DNA of 64,000 nt, taken from contig CAOJCG010000002.1 of the NCBI GenBank assembly GCA_948356915.1, forward strand, positions 62,001 to 126,000, written 5' to 3'. The translations under genes were made by a program, and so were the position numbers. The DNA comes from an uncultured Clostridiaceae bacterium. Its GTDB lineage: Bacteria; Bacillota; Clostridia; TANB77; CAG-508. The notes under the pieces were generated by a model. That model was not told the DNA's origin, did not search any database, and saw only the letters and a program-made list of their open reading frames with translations. Positions within the stretch are counted from its first letter, which is position 1, and each line of letters begins with the position of its first letter. Positions 19,981 to 30,549 of this stretch are shown piece by piece.

Positions 19981-20016
19981 AGCCTCCTATCTAGGAAACT
20001 ATTCACCTTTTTGAGG

Positions 20017-20085
20017 CTACGAATATGCAATATTTTTAGAAATTGTAATCCCGTCACTACTTGAGTCATATTTAAAAATTTCCAT
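20017..20085 (-). CDS. Candidate 22-residue small ORF
   Basis: An ATG preceded by AAGGTG opens a 22-codon frame reading MEIFKYDSSSDGITISKNIAYS, ending within a stem and followed by a terminator. The same frame is open further upstream to about 20175 (reading ...NTCGDTKNLLWGRSQGVN) without a start codon. A separate ATG with a GGAAG site at about 20182, in the frame one base behind, gives only 13 codons. It could be a small expressed peptide, or the remnant of a gene of about 50 codons broken by a +1 shift. I do not recognise the family. Confidence 0.3.
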   Translation of the reverse strand: MEIFKYDSSSDGITISKNIAYS

Positions 20086-20320
20086 GTTTACACCTTGTGA
20101 TCTTCCCCACAAAAGATTTTTAGTATCCCCACATGTATTCTTCTTATAAAATGCCCCTCGTACTATTTTTATTTATTTCTGCCATTTTTCTACTTCCTAC
20201 CATAATAATGGTATATAAAATTAAATTATTCACAACAATGAAATTATATATCATTTTCTATGTAATGTAAATAGTTTTATATGCTAATTCTAAAAAATTA
20301 GTTATTACTATGAAAACTAC

Positions 20321-20369
20321 TTCCCAAAAGTGCCAGATACCCCCTTAGGAAACGTCCCCAATTGGAATG
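20321..20369. repeat. 49-bp dispersed repeat (TTCCCAAAAGTG...GGAAACGTCCCCAATTGGAA), copy A
   Basis: This copy overlaps the end of the histidine kinase gene and supplies its last codons and stop (PIGDVS). Copies B and C are at 37919-37968 and 40176-40223. The ends and the GAAACGTCCCCAAT core are almost identical in all three. Confidence 0.8.
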
Positions 20370-21889
20370 TCAAGCTCAAAATAAAACTCTACTCCATCTT
20401 CTTTGTTTTGCACTCCATAGTTGTTTTGGTAGTTGTTCATTATGGCTTTTACTAGTGCTAACCCTATTCCTGTTCCGCCTTCTGCTCTGTTTCTTGAGGT
20501 GTCTTCTTTATAGAACCTTTGCCATATTTTGTTTAGATTCTCTTCTTTTATTTTTTCACCTGTGTTAAATACTTTTATCCTTACTTTGTTATTTTCTCTT
20601 TCTTCTATTTCTATTTTTATTTGTTTTTTTCCATTTACTTCTATTGCATGTTTTATTGCGTTTGTGAAGTAGTTTGTTACTACTTGGTCTATATAGAAGT
20701 TATCTGCTATTACTGTTACTTTTTTACTTTGATCAAATTCTACTTTTATATTTTTTTCTTCTAACATTACTTTACATTTTCTTATTACTTCATTTATTAG
20801 CTCTACTATGTCAAATTTTGTGTTTGTTAATTTTCTTTTTCCATATTCTAATTTCATTAGTTCTAATAGGCTTTTTACTAGTGTATCCATTTTTCCTGCT
20901 TCGTCTAGTATTACTTCTGCATAGAATTTTCTAGATTCTTCGTCTGTATTTACGTTTTCTACTAGTCCTTCTGCATATCCTTGTATTAATGCTATTGGTG
21001 TTTTTAGCTCATGTGATACATCTGATATGAATTGTTTTCTCATTTCGTCTATTTTTGATTTTTCTTCTATATCTTTTTCTAGTTCTACATTTGTTTCTCT
21101 TAATTGCTTTATTGTTGCTTCTAGTTTTTCTGACATTAGGTTTATGCTTTTACCTAAGTTGTTTATTTCGTCATCTGCTACATTTTCTATGTACTTTTTA
21201 CTAAAATCTAGTTTTGACATATTTGTTGCTATTTTATTTAATTCTGTTATTGGCTGAGTAAATTTTTTTGATATTATTGATGCTATTATTCCGGCTATTA
21301 GTATTGATATTCCTCCTATTAGTATTAATAGGTTGTTTGAAATTCTTACACTTTCTTGTATTGATGATATTGGTATTCGTATATATAGCATATTTCCATT
21401 GTCTAGTTCCCCTGTAAGGAATATGTAGTTTATAGAGCTTCTTAGGTCTACTATTTTTCTTATTACTACTTTATTATTTTTGTATATTATTACATCTTTG
21501 TTTCCTTTATAGTTTAAGCTACTTATTTTATTGTTCATTATTAGTTCATTTATTTTGTCTATTGCTGTTGTTAATTCTTTTCCTGAACTATATAATAGTA
21601 AGTTTTCGTCATTTTTTATTAGTATGTCAAAATCATTTTTTATTGATATTTTATTTAATTCTTCATCTATATTTATATTTGAGTTACCGTTTTTTTCTAT
21701 TTCATTATAATATGTATTTATTTTTTCGTATACTGTTTTTATATTTTCTGTTTTTGAATATAGATAAAAGCTTTCCAATACTACGTTATTTATTATTATT
21801 AGAAATAAAACAATTAGTATTACTACTATACATAGTGATGTGAATAGTTTTACTCTTATTGATTTAAATTGATTTTTTAGTTTTTCCAT
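20345..21889 (-). CDS. Sensor histidine kinase
   Basis: This 514-residue kinase has a transmembrane helix at about 15-37, an extracytoplasmic sensor of about 140 residues, a second helix at about 186-206, HAMP (about 207-260), a coiled segment, HisKA with phospho-accepting His293 in SDVSHELKTP, and an HATPase domain (N-box about YFTNAIKHA, G-box EGGTGIGLALVKAI). It should autophosphorylate and act on the OmpR-type regulator at 22148. The final residues IGDVS derive from a dispersed repeat. The kinase is separated from its regulator by about 260 bp holding another repeat, unusual for such pairs. Confidence 0.93.
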   Translation of the reverse strand: MEKLKNQFKSIRVKLFTSLCIVVILIVLFLIIINNVVLESFYLYSKTENIKTVYEKINTYYNEIEKNGNSNINIDEELNKISIKNDFDILIKNDENLLLYSSGKELTTAIDKINELIMNNKISSLNYKGNKDVIIYKNNKVVIRKIVDLRSSINYIFLTGELDNGNMLYIRIPISSIQESVRISNNLLILIGGISILIAGIIASIISKKFTQPITELNKIATNMSKLDFSKKYIENVADDEINNLGKSINLMSEKLEATIKQLRETNVELEKDIEEKSKIDEMRKQFISDVSHELKTPIALIQGYAEGLVENVNTDEESRKFYAEVILDEAGKMDTLVKSLLELMKLEYGKRKLTNTKFDIVELINEVIRKCKVMLEEKNIKVEFDQSKKVTVIADNFYIDQVVTNYFTNAIKHAIEVNGKKQIKIEIEERENNKVRIKVFNTGEKIKEENLNKIWQRFYKEDTSRNRAEGGTGIGLALVKAIMNNYQNNYGVQNKEDGVEFYFELDIPIGDVS

Positions 21890-21979
21890 TTTTACCTCTT
21901 CTTTATAATTTTCTTATTTAGTACAAAAAGTAACGTTTCACTCTGTCACTATTCCAATTTATAGCAATGTTTTTTTATT

Positions 21980-22153
21980 ATTGTAGGGCGCGAGTCCACA
22001 CGTTTTTTTAAGATTTTGCTATATAGTAATTTCTTTGGAGTACGGGCGATGCCATCATTGCCCCTACATTTGAAATCGATTTTTCTATGTTAAACAAAAG
22101 GGCACAGTGGTGTCTTACCCTACGAAGTATTCCCACAAACGGTGCCCCTACTT
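21980..22153. repeat. Dispersed element between response regulator and kinase
   Basis: This composite has TTGTAGGGCGCGAGTCC, then GGGCGATGCCATCATTGCCC, then AAAGGGCACAGTGGTGTC...CACAAACGGTGCCCC. The last block abuts and slightly overlaps the 3' end of the response-regulator gene. Confidence 0.75.
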
Positions 22154-22825
22154 TACTTCGAATTTGTATCCTATTCCTCTTACTGTTTCTATGTATTTTC
22201 CTTTTTTTCCTAGTTTGTGTCTTACTTTTTTTATGTGGCTGTCTATTGTTCTTGAGTCTCCATAGTAGTCGTAGTTCCATACATTGTTTAATATTTTGTC
22301 TCTTGATAATGCTATTCCGTTATTGTCTACTAAGTATTTTAATAGCTCATATTCTCTTAGGCTTAGTTCTATTTCTTTTCCTTCTACTTTTACAGTTCTT
22401 CCATCTACGTCTATTACTATTCCACCATATTCTTTTGTAGTGTTTTCATCTTTTTTTGTTCTTTTTAGTATTGCTTCTACTCTTGCTACTAATATTTTAG
22501 GGCTAAATGGTTTTGATATGTATTCGTCTACTCCAAGTTCAAAGCCAAATAGTTCGTCTTGCTCTTCTCCTCTTGCTGTTAGCATTATTATTGGGACTTT
22601 TGAGGTCTGCCTTATTTGGCGAAGTACTGACCAGCCATCTAGTTTTGGCATCATTACATCTAACAATATAATTTGTATTTTATTTTTATTTGCTTCAAAT
22701 ATTTGCAAGGCTTCTTCTCCATCTTCTGCTTCTAGTGTGCTATACCCTTTTTGCATTAAAAAGTCTTTTACTAATTTTCTCATTCTTGATTCATCATCTA
22801 CTATTAGAACTGTTATATCATGCAT
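22148..22825 (-). CDS. OmpR/PhoB-family response regulator
   Basis: This 225-residue regulator has a receiver domain (acidic pair Asp10-Asp11, phospho-acceptor Asp56 in LLDVMMP, Thr in MLTA, Lys in SKPF). It is joined to a winged-helix DNA-binding domain (LSLREYELLKYL, DSRTIDSHIKKVRHKLG, TVRGIGYKF). It lies upstream of the sensor kinase on the same strand, but an element of about 260 bp separates them. Target genes are not apparent. Confidence 0.95.
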   Translation of the reverse strand: MHDITVLIVDDESRMRKLVKDFLMQKGYSTLEAEDGEEALQIFEANKNKIQIILLDVMMPKLDGWSVLRQIRQTSKVPIIMLTARGEEQDELFGFELGVDEYISKPFSPKILVARVEAILKRTKKDENTTKEYGGIVIDVDGRTVKVEGKEIELSLREYELLKYLVDNNGIALSRDKILNNVWNYDYYGDSRTIDSHIKKVRHKLGKKGKYIETVRGIGYKFEVK

Positions 22826-22853
22826 AACAAATCCTCCCTATTTTTTAGTTTTT

Positions 22854-22893
22854 TAAAAGGTACTAAAGGATTTTTTCCCTTTAAGTACCTTTT
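22854..22893 (-). terminator. Terminator after the metG unit
   Basis: AAAAGGTACT pairs with AGTACCTTTT, with an inner AAAGG/CCTTT stem, upstream of the response-regulator start and downstream of the 62-residue ORF. Confidence 0.75.
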
Positions 22894-22987
22894 ATTATAT
22901 CTGTTTTTTATGTCTTTTTCGTGAATTTCTGATATTTTTTATATTCTTAGCAAATTCATCTACAATAGTGCTCACGTTTCCTTGCCT

Positions 22988-23176
22988 CTACACATTCCAA
23001 TTTCTTAGCCTTTCTTTAAAACTCATATTGTCATCTATTTGTGTTTTGCTATAATTTACTGGTTGTGGCTGTTCTATATATTGGTTTTGTTCCATACTAT
23101 CTAATTGTTCTAATTTCTTTTGAACAAATGGATTGCCTAATTTTATACAGTATTCCATATGCTTTCTATCTGACAT
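22988..23176 (-). CDS. Small hypothetical protein downstream of metG
   Basis: This is a 62-residue soluble protein. The N-terminus MSDRKHMEYCIKLGNPFVQKKLEQLD is helical and the C-terminus ends FKERLRNWNV. A GAAAGGAAG site precedes the ATG, and the gene starts about 33 bp after the metG stop. I do not recognise a family. Its position suggests co-transcription with metG. Confidence 0.55.
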   Translation of the reverse strand: MSDRKHMEYCIKLGNPFVQKKLEQLDSMEQNQYIEQPQPVNYSKTQIDDNMSFKERLRNWNV

Positions 23177-23209
23177 TTTTTTCTTCCTTTCGCTTTTTAG
23201 CTCTATTAT

Positions 23210-24793
<1,584 letters not shown>

Positions 24794-25135
24794 TTATAAA
24801 TCATCTCTTTTCTTAAATTTATATATATTATTTACGTTTTTCCTTCTATTTAAGCATTTTACCATATTTTATTATGAATTACAATAAATTTTTAAAATTG
24901 ATTTTATAAAAAATCTATATATTGTTACAATTCACAGCTAATATTAAATATAATTCTATTTTTACATACAATTTTTTCTCTATTTTTTTGATTCTGTAAT
25001 TTTTTTCTTAAAAATATCTTAAAATATGTAATATGTTAATTCAATTTTACTATGCAGTTTCTGTAAACTTAAACTTGTAAATGCTATATTGAATTTAGTT
25101 TTTTAACTTAATTTAAATTGAAAGGAATGAATTTT
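24794..25135. other. Divergent intergenic region between metG and an XRE gene
   Basis: This AT-rich spacer between divergent genes presumably holds both promoters. It contains GTTACAATTCACAGCTAATA at about 24934, a motif repeated at about 10212 and 42972. No ORF or structured RNA was recognised. Confidence 0.5.
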
Positions 25136-25468
25136 ATGGCAGTTGACTACAGTGTTATAGGTGAAAGAATTAAAAATGCTAGAAAAGCTTGTAGCATGAC
25201 TCAAGAAAATTTATCTGAAAAGATGGATGTTTCTATAGCCTTCTTAATTAGAATTGAAAGAGGTAGTTCTCAAATTAATTTAAAAAGATTGAGCCAAATT
25301 TGTGAGATTTTAGGCATTTCAGAAGGTGAAATTTTAAATGGTACTTGCTCTAGTTCTCCTATATATCTTTCTAATGAATTTGCTAAGCTATTACAAAATT
25401 GTTCTTCTACTAAGCAAAGGCTAATATATGATGTTGCTAAAGTTATAGCTGAATCAAAAGAACAATGA
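25136..25468 (+). CDS. XRE-family transcriptional regulator
   Basis: This 110-residue protein has an N-terminal Cro/C1 helix-turn-helix (about 6-62: IGERIKNARKACSMTQENLSEKMDVSIAFLIRIERG, then LKRLSQICEILGI). A short C-terminal helix may mediate dimerisation. The start at 25136 follows AAAGGA by nine bases; an upstream TTG at 25118 lies inside that site. It is one of the few plus-strand genes and stands alone, followed by a terminator. Targets are unknown. Confidence 0.88.
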   Translation: MAVDYSVIGERIKNARKACSMTQENLSEKMDVSIAFLIRIERGSSQINLKRLSQICEILGISEGEILNGTCSSSPIYLSNEFAKLLQNCSSTKQRLIYDVAKVIAESKEQ

Positions 25469-25796
25469 TGTAATAATTATTAAGTACAAATGGTTACATT
25501 TTACTTATCACCTATTGGAGGTAGAATTTAATTATTCTTATAGGATAAAAAAAGTAAAGATATAAGTAAACTTAAAATAGCAGTGTCTACTTATATCTTT
25601 TAATCTATATAAAAAACAATATATTGTTTATATTATATATTATGTAGCTTTTACTTTTTTGTTACTATTTTTATAATTGTAAAAATATTGTTTTTATCAA
25701 ACTAACTATTCCTTGTAATTCTTTTCTATACAAAATATGTAAATACTACAAAAATGTATTATTGGTAATTTGATAGAACTGAATTTCATTATCTTT
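25469..25796. other. Convergent intergenic region with terminator
   Basis: A stem AAAGATATAAGTA / TACTTATATCTTT at 25554-25602 should end the XRE transcript. The rest is AT-rich up to the trmB stop, with no further feature seen. Confidence 0.65.
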
Positions 25797-26456
25797 TTAT
25801 ATTTTTTTGGCAATTAACGCTTTTATTTTTATTCCCTGCTCTGTAAACATTTTTTCATGTTCTGTTTGTATGTTATCCCAAAAATGAGCTTCACTTTCTA
25901 AATCAAATGTATATTTTTCAATTTTAAATCCACTTTCTTTAAAGTAGATTAAACTATCATTAAATAAACCGTCATCATCTGTTTTAAAGTAGACTTCTCC
26001 ACCTTCTACTAATATTTCTTTATATTTTTCTAATTGCCTAGTATGTGTTAGCCTTTTTTTATGATGTTTTCCTCGTGGCCATGGGTTACAAAAGTTTATA
26101 TATATTCTTTCTACTTTGTCTTTTTTTCCTAATATTAAAAATATTCTTTCTATATCATGCCTTGTTAAATATACATTTTCTATTTCCTTATTATTTTCTT
26201 TATATATACTTTCTATATTTCTTTTGGCTAAACCTAGCATTGCGTCTACTAAGTCTATTCCTAAATAATTTATATTTTCATTGTTTGCGGCTATATTTGC
26301 TATAAAACTTCCTTTTCCACATCCCAACTCTATATGAAATGGTGCTTTATTTTTATATAATGTTTTCCACTTTTCTTTATATTCTTGTGGATTATCTATA
26401 TAGAACTTGCTTGCTTCTAATTCTGGTCTTGCCCATGGTTTATAACGTATTCTCAT
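25797..26456 (-). CDS. trmB: tRNA (guanine-N7)-methyltransferase
   Basis: This SAM-dependent Rossmann enzyme of 219 residues makes m7G46 in tRNA. The SAM loop is ELGCGKGSFI, followed by YLGIDLVDAML and the TrmB signature INFCNPWPRGKHHKKRLTHT and YFKTDDDGLF. The N-terminus RYKPWARPEL is also typical. The length is normal. It stands alone on the minus strand, convergent with the XRE gene. Confidence 0.95.
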   Translation of the reverse strand: MRIRYKPWARPELEASKFYIDNPQEYKEKWKTLYKNKAPFHIELGCGKGSFIANIAANNENINYLGIDLVDAMLGLAKRNIESIYKENNKEIENVYLTRHDIERIFLILGKKDKVERIYINFCNPWPRGKHHKKRLTHTRQLEKYKEILVEGGEVYFKTDDDGLFNDSLIYFKESGFKIEKYTFDLESEAHFWDNIQTEHEKMFTEQGIKIKALIAKKI

Positions 26457-26619
26457 TTTTAATTTCTCCTTATATTTTTACTTACTTCTAATATTTCATA
26501 GTAGTTATTCATTATTGCTCCTAACTGTTATTATTTTTGCTATTATACCATTAATATTATAAAAAGGATAGTATTTTATTCAAAATTGTGTTATAATGCT
26601 TTTTGCGAGGTGATTAATA

Positions 26620-27156
26620 ATGAAGCTTACATCAGATGATAAAACTTTAGCTGAAAATAAAGTTTTAGTTTTATACATATTAAATAAAATAGGAAAACCT
26701 ATTTCTAATGATTCACTTTTAAATTTGGTTTTATCAGTTACTGATATGAACTATTTCTATTTTCAACAATTTTTACTAGATTTATTAGAAAAGGGTTATA
26801 TTGTTAGTTCTATTAATGATGGGCATACTTTATATAATATTACTAGTTTTGGTAAAGAAACTTTAGAACTTACTCAAGATATTTTACCTGGTATTATAAA
26901 ACTTAGAGTAGACGCTAACTTTAAAGATGAATTAGATACTTTTGAAAATAAACATTCTGTTATTGCAGAATATACATTAAATAATGATAATAGTTATAAT
27001 ATTACATGTAAAATAATAGATTCTAATAATACTGTTTTTGAGGTAAAAACATTTGCAGGTTCTAGAGAGCAGGCAAAAGAAATTGTTGATAATTGGAATG
27101 AAAATGCTGATAAAATGTATCCTGCTATTTTAGATATATTAACTAACAAGAATTAA
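26620..27156 (+). CDS. DUF4364 family protein (winged-helix-like)
   Basis: This 178-residue plus-strand protein has an N-terminal winged-helix fold (about 10-85: NKVLVLYILNKIGKPISNDSLLNLVL...FLLDLLEKGYI) and a C-terminal alpha/beta domain, as in DUF4364 proteins of clostridia. A GAGGTGAT site precedes the ATG. It likely has a regulatory or DNA-binding role, but no function is established. Its final codons and stop lie inside a long palindrome shared with the convergent UDG gene. Confidence 0.82.
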   Translation: MKLTSDDKTLAENKVLVLYILNKIGKPISNDSLLNLVLSVTDMNYFYFQQFLLDLLEKGYIVSSINDGHTLYNITSFGKETLELTQDILPGIIKLRVDANFKDELDTFENKHSVIAEYTLNNDNSYNITCKIIDSNNTVFEVKTFAGSREQAKEIVDNWNENADKMYPAILDILTNKN

Positions 27157-27281
27157 AATAAAACGAACTGTAAAATTGTCAAAAGGGACAGGGGATATTG
27201 ACACATCTTTAAAAGATAAAGTGTGTCAATATCCCCTGTCCCTTTTGACAATTTTACAGTTCGTTTTATTTTAATTCTTTC
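27147..27281. repeat. Long near-perfect palindrome between convergent genes
   Basis: Two arms of about 58 bases, beginning AAGAATTAAAATAAAACG and reaching AGGGGATATTGACACA, are exact complements around a 16-base centre. Both convergent genes end inside the arms. It can act as a bidirectional terminator and looks like a MITE-type or REP-type insertion. Confidence 0.9.
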
Positions 27282-27814
27282 TTTACCTCTTTTAGATCTT
27301 TCCAAAATTCTATTTTTTTGTTTTCATCTCTTAGTAGTGCTGCTGGGTGCCAAGTTGGCATATATTTTATTCCTTTTTTTTCAATCCACTTTCCTCGTGC
27401 AGATGTTATTCCATATTCTTTTCCTAGTATATTTTTTAGTGCTGTACTTCCTAATAATACTATTATTTTAGGCTTTACTAATATTACTTGGTTTCGTAAA
27501 TAGTTTAAACACGCTTCTGCTTCATCTTGTTCTGGTACTCTATTTTGTGGTGGTCTACATTTTACTATGTTTGCTATATATACTTGTTCTCTTTCTATTC
27601 CTAAACCTTTAAATGCTTCATTCATAAGTTTTCCTGCTTTTCCTACAAATGGCACGCCTTGTTTATCTTCATCTGCTCCTGGTCCTTCACCTATGAACAT
27701 TAAATCAGCCTCTTTATTTCCCTCTCCAAAAACTATATTATTTCTGTTATTACATAATTTACATTTTTTACACCCTTCTATGCTTTTTTCTAGTTCTTCC
27801 CAATTATCGTACAT
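27266..27814 (-). CDS. Uracil-DNA glycosylase, family 4 (Fe-S)
   Basis: This 182-residue enzyme removes uracil from DNA. The N-terminal CKKCKLC and later Cys residues (KCRPP, EACLNYL) fit the 4Fe-4S cluster of family 4 UDGs. Motif A is [23 protein letters not shown]-like, with GEGPG, and motif B is [11 protein letters not shown]. The C-terminal KELK and stop are encoded inside the long palindrome. It is probably monocistronic. Confidence 0.93.
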   Translation of the reverse strand: MYDNWEELEKSIEGCKKCKLCNNRNNIVFGEGNKEADLMFIGEGPGADEDKQGVPFVGKAGKLMNEAFKGLGIEREQVYIANIVKCRPPQNRVPEQDEAEACLNYLRNQVILVKPKIIVLLGSTALKNILGKEYGITSARGKWIEKKGIKYMPTWHPAALLRDENKKIEFWKDLKEVKKELK

Positions 27815-27867
27815 ATTTTGTTCCTTTCATATTTTTTTGTTATAATTCATCAAAGTAATTTATTCCC

Positions 27868-28012
27868 GTCGTAGGGGCTTATATCTAAAAGGAATACCTA
27901 AGAGAATTTACCCAATTACGCCCTAAGCATATAACTAAAATTCATAGAAATATTAAATTTATACTAAGGGCATAATTCGGTATTCCTTTTAAATATAAGC
28001 CCCTACAATATA
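27868..28012. repeat. Palindromic element, GTAGGGGCTTATAT type
   Basis: GTAGGGGCTTATAT-TAAAAGGAATACC and its complement (GGTATTCCTTTTAAATATAAGCCCCTAC in two parts) flank an imperfect centre. It lies between the UDG start and the S66 peptidase stop and belongs to the dispersed GTAGGGG family. Confidence 0.8.
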
Positions 28013-28047
28013 AAGTATTTTAACTATAAATTTCAACTTTTTTCTTT

Positions 28048-28960
28048 CTATCTTACACAATTTTCTAATAGTTCTATTTTTATTTCTTTTTTTGTATCTA
28101 TTTTGGCTTTTGTTCCTATTGGTATTACCATTTTTCTGTTAGTATGGCCAAAGTTATTTGATTTTATTATTGGGAAATTGTATTTACCTTCTAATGTGTC
28201 TAGTAATATTTTTTCTAATGGTATTTCTCCTTCATAGTTTCCTACCCATATTCCTTTTATTTTATCAAACACACCATTTTGTTTCATTTTATATAAATAG
28301 TTACTTGCCATTTCAGGGTATGCTTCTTCTGCTAATTCTTCTATAAATAGTATTTTATCTGTAAAGTCTATACTGTATTTTCCTGAGCACAAATTTGAAG
28401 TTAAGAATAAATTTCCGCCTATCAGTTTTCCTTCTGCTACTCCTTCTTTTATACAATAAAATTCGTCATCTTCCTCTGCTAATTCAGTTTTACCTAGTAC
28501 AAATTTATTTATAATTTGTTTATAGCTATATTCTGTTTCCCATGAAGTTAATGACTTAAATGTTGCTCCACTAAACGTGACAAGTCCTGTTTTTTCTGAT
28601 ATCATATTTAGAATTGATGTTGAATCACTAAAACCACATATTATTTTTGGATTTTGTTTTATTAGTTCATAATCTAAATATTCAAAAGTTGAATTTGAGT
28701 TTGCTCCACCGGCAAACACAAAATATCCCCTTTATTTCTGGGTTTGCAAACATATTATTTATATCTTCTGCTTTTTCTTTTGGTTTAGCTCCATAACCTA
28801 ATGTATTTTTAAATACATTTTCCCCAAAAACTATTTCAAAACCTGAAGCTTCCATTAATGTTATTGAATTGTTTATATCTTCTATCTTTTCTTCTGTAAT
28901 AGGAGAAGATGGAGCTATTATTCCTATTTTATCTTTCTTTTCTAGCTTATTTGGTATCAT
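28048..28960 (-). CDS. S66 peptidase (LD-carboxypeptidase/MccF-like), +1 frameshift at CGG
   Basis: The serine peptidase of the LdcA/MccF clan trims muropeptides or detoxifies peptide antibiotics. Codons 1-83 match the N-terminal domain (KIGIIAPSSPITEEKIEDI...EIKGIFCVC). Then the zero frame reads TGC CGG (CGG at 28711-28709) and stops after eight more codons. Skipping the C restores CVCGGANSNSTFEYLDYELIKQNPKIICGFSDSTSILNMI, where GFSDST holds the nucleophile serine, and runs to 28048, total about 303 residues, the family size. GAGAGG lies seven bases before the ATG at 28960. It is either recoded or a pseudogene; the shared CGG pattern favours recoding. Confidence 0.85.
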
Positions 28961-29036
28961 ATATTTTCCTCTCACTTTCTTTTAGATATATTAATAATTA
29001 TTTTTATAATAAAGGCATCTATTTTTTCTTCATTAT

Positions 29037-29903
29037 CTATGCTTCACGTTTCCAATAAAATAAGTATTGTTGGGCAATTCCTGCTAAATCACCAAACTTC
29101 TCTCTTGCTATTTTTTCTATTTGTGTTTTATTTACTTTTGTTTCGTTTTCATTTTGTATGTATAGTTCATTCATTACACGTCTTACCCATACGTCTATTG
29201 GGAAGGCTTCCCATCTTTTTAGAGTGGAAAATAATAATATGCAATCTGCAACTTTTGGTCCTACTCCTGATAAAGTAAGTAATTTCTCTCTTACTTTGCT
29301 AAAATCTTTCTCTTTTTCAAGATCTTCTAAATCTACGTTTTTTTCTAATATCATATGAGTTGTTTCATACACTCTAACATCTCTAAAACCTAAGCCTAAT
29401 TTTCTTAAGTCTTCTACTGTGGCTTTTGATAGCTGTTCTACTGTTGGGAATGTGTAGTAACTTTTTTCATTATATATAATTTCGTCTCCATATCTTTTCG
29501 ATATTCTTTCTATTATTCCTTTTATTCTTGGAATATTATTGTTTGCTGATATTATAAATGATATTATTGTCTCCCATAAGTCTTGATTTAATAAACGTAT
29601 TCCTTTCCCATATTCAATACTTTTTCTCATATGTTCATCTATTTTTGAAAGCTTTCCTTTTATCTCTTCATAGTTTCTATTTAAATCGAAATATTCTCTG
29701 CATGTGGTTTCTATATCTTTATTGCAAATTCCTTTAAATACTATATCTTCTCCATTTTTAGAAACATTTATTACATTATGTCCAAAAATTCCAGTATAAC
29801 TTCCATCTTCTTCTTTATTCCACCTAAAACATTGACCACAATCAAATATGTCTTTTAGTTCAAATGATTGTGCATTTTTTAAAATAAACTCTTGTTCTTT
29901 CAT
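29037..29903 (-). CDS. ogg: 8-oxoguanine DNA glycosylase (OGG1-like, HhH-GPD)
   Basis: This 288-residue bifunctional base-excision repair glycosylase/lyase has an OGG N-terminal domain (FDCGQCFRW, about 20-28) and the helix-hairpin-helix LTLSGVGPKVADC. The catalytic Lys is in GPKVADC and the Asp in AFPIDVWVRR. The C-terminal FGDLAGIAQQYLFYWKR is typical. The gene stands alone between the S66 peptidase and a dispersed repeat. Confidence 0.93.
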   Translation of the reverse strand: MKEQEFILKNAQSFELKDIFDCGQCFRWNKEEDGSYTGIFGHNVINVSKNGEDIVFKGICNKDIETTCREYFDLNRNYEEIKGKLSKIDEHMRKSIEYGKGIRLLNQDLWETIISFIISANNNIPRIKGIIERISKRYGDEIIYNEKSYYTFPTVEQLSKATVEDLRKLGLGFRDVRVYETTHMILEKNVDLEDLEKEKDFSKVREKLLTLSGVGPKVADCILLFSTLKRWEAFPIDVWVRRVMNELYIQNENETKVNKTQIEKIAREKFGDLAGIAQQYLFYWKREA

Positions 29904-30224
29904 ATCTTTTTTACCTCATATTTAGTTTAACATATTCTACTTATATTTTCAATAACTATTGTTTACTATAATGAACAAAAGGGCATAGTGGTGTCATTGC
30001 TAATAGGGTATTCCCACAAACGGTGCCCCTACAACGTAAAATTTGATTTTTCGTATACTATGAGAAAAAGGCACGGTGCCCCGTGCCCCTACATTTTAAA
30101 TTAATTTTTACTATGCAACAAGAAGGTTACTTTACTAGGTGGGTCGCCGAAGGTAGCGACACATACAATTTTAACTTAAATTTGCATATTTTTCTATTAT
30201 ATAAAATTAGAAAAAGCTAAAAGT
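29904..30224. repeat. Intergenic region filled by two dispersed-element blocks
   Basis: 29968-30060 is a near-identical copy of the AAAGGGCATAGTGGTGTC...CACAAACGGTGCCCC unit with the TACAACGTAAAATTTGATTT tail. It is followed by GGCACGGTGCCCCGTGCCCC and a short GGGTCGCC/GGTAGCGAC piece to about 30165. No gene was seen. Confidence 0.75.
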
Positions 30225-30416
30225 TTATAGTCTTTTAGCTTTCTCATAAATTTCCTCTAATTTTGATTCTTCTTCATTTTCTAATTTTACTAATGCTTCT
30301 CCATAAAGCTCATATAATTCTTTTGCGTTTTCTAAATAATTGATTTCAAATCCTTCTGCTGGAACTTTTTTAGAAAATTCTTTTACTATTTTTTTTATTT
30401 CTTTAAGATAGTCCAT
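30225..30416 (-). CDS. Small helical hypothetical protein
   Basis: This is a 63-residue, highly charged helical protein (EIKKIVKEFSKKV...AKELYELYGEALVKLENEEE). A GAAAGGAAT site precedes the ATG. No family was recognised. It follows a two-gene hypothetical unit and may be co-transcribed with it. Confidence 0.5.
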   Translation of the reverse strand: MDYLKEIKKIVKEFSKKVPAEGFEINYLENAKELYELYGEALVKLENEEESKLEEIYEKAKRL

Positions 30417-30549
30417 TTTTAATTTATTCCTTTCTTATTTTAAAACTTAATTACTTTAATATTTTAGGATTTTTAGTTTTTACTTTAGATTTATAATAAT
30501 AGAACAATCTATTTAAAATTTGCTTTTATAATTTAGATTTTCATTTACC

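Noticed and set aside
19980-20019. Cyclic-di-GMP or other riboswitch in the gap after the histidine kinase
   Set aside because: The short TAGCCTC/GAGGCTA stem lacks the conserved core of the riboswitch classes I know, and it lies downstream rather than upstream of a gene.
20182-20182. AGG as a second shift codon
   Set aside because: AGG occurs in phase in intact genes (for example ARRMM in the Rpn-type gene), so it is decoded normally.
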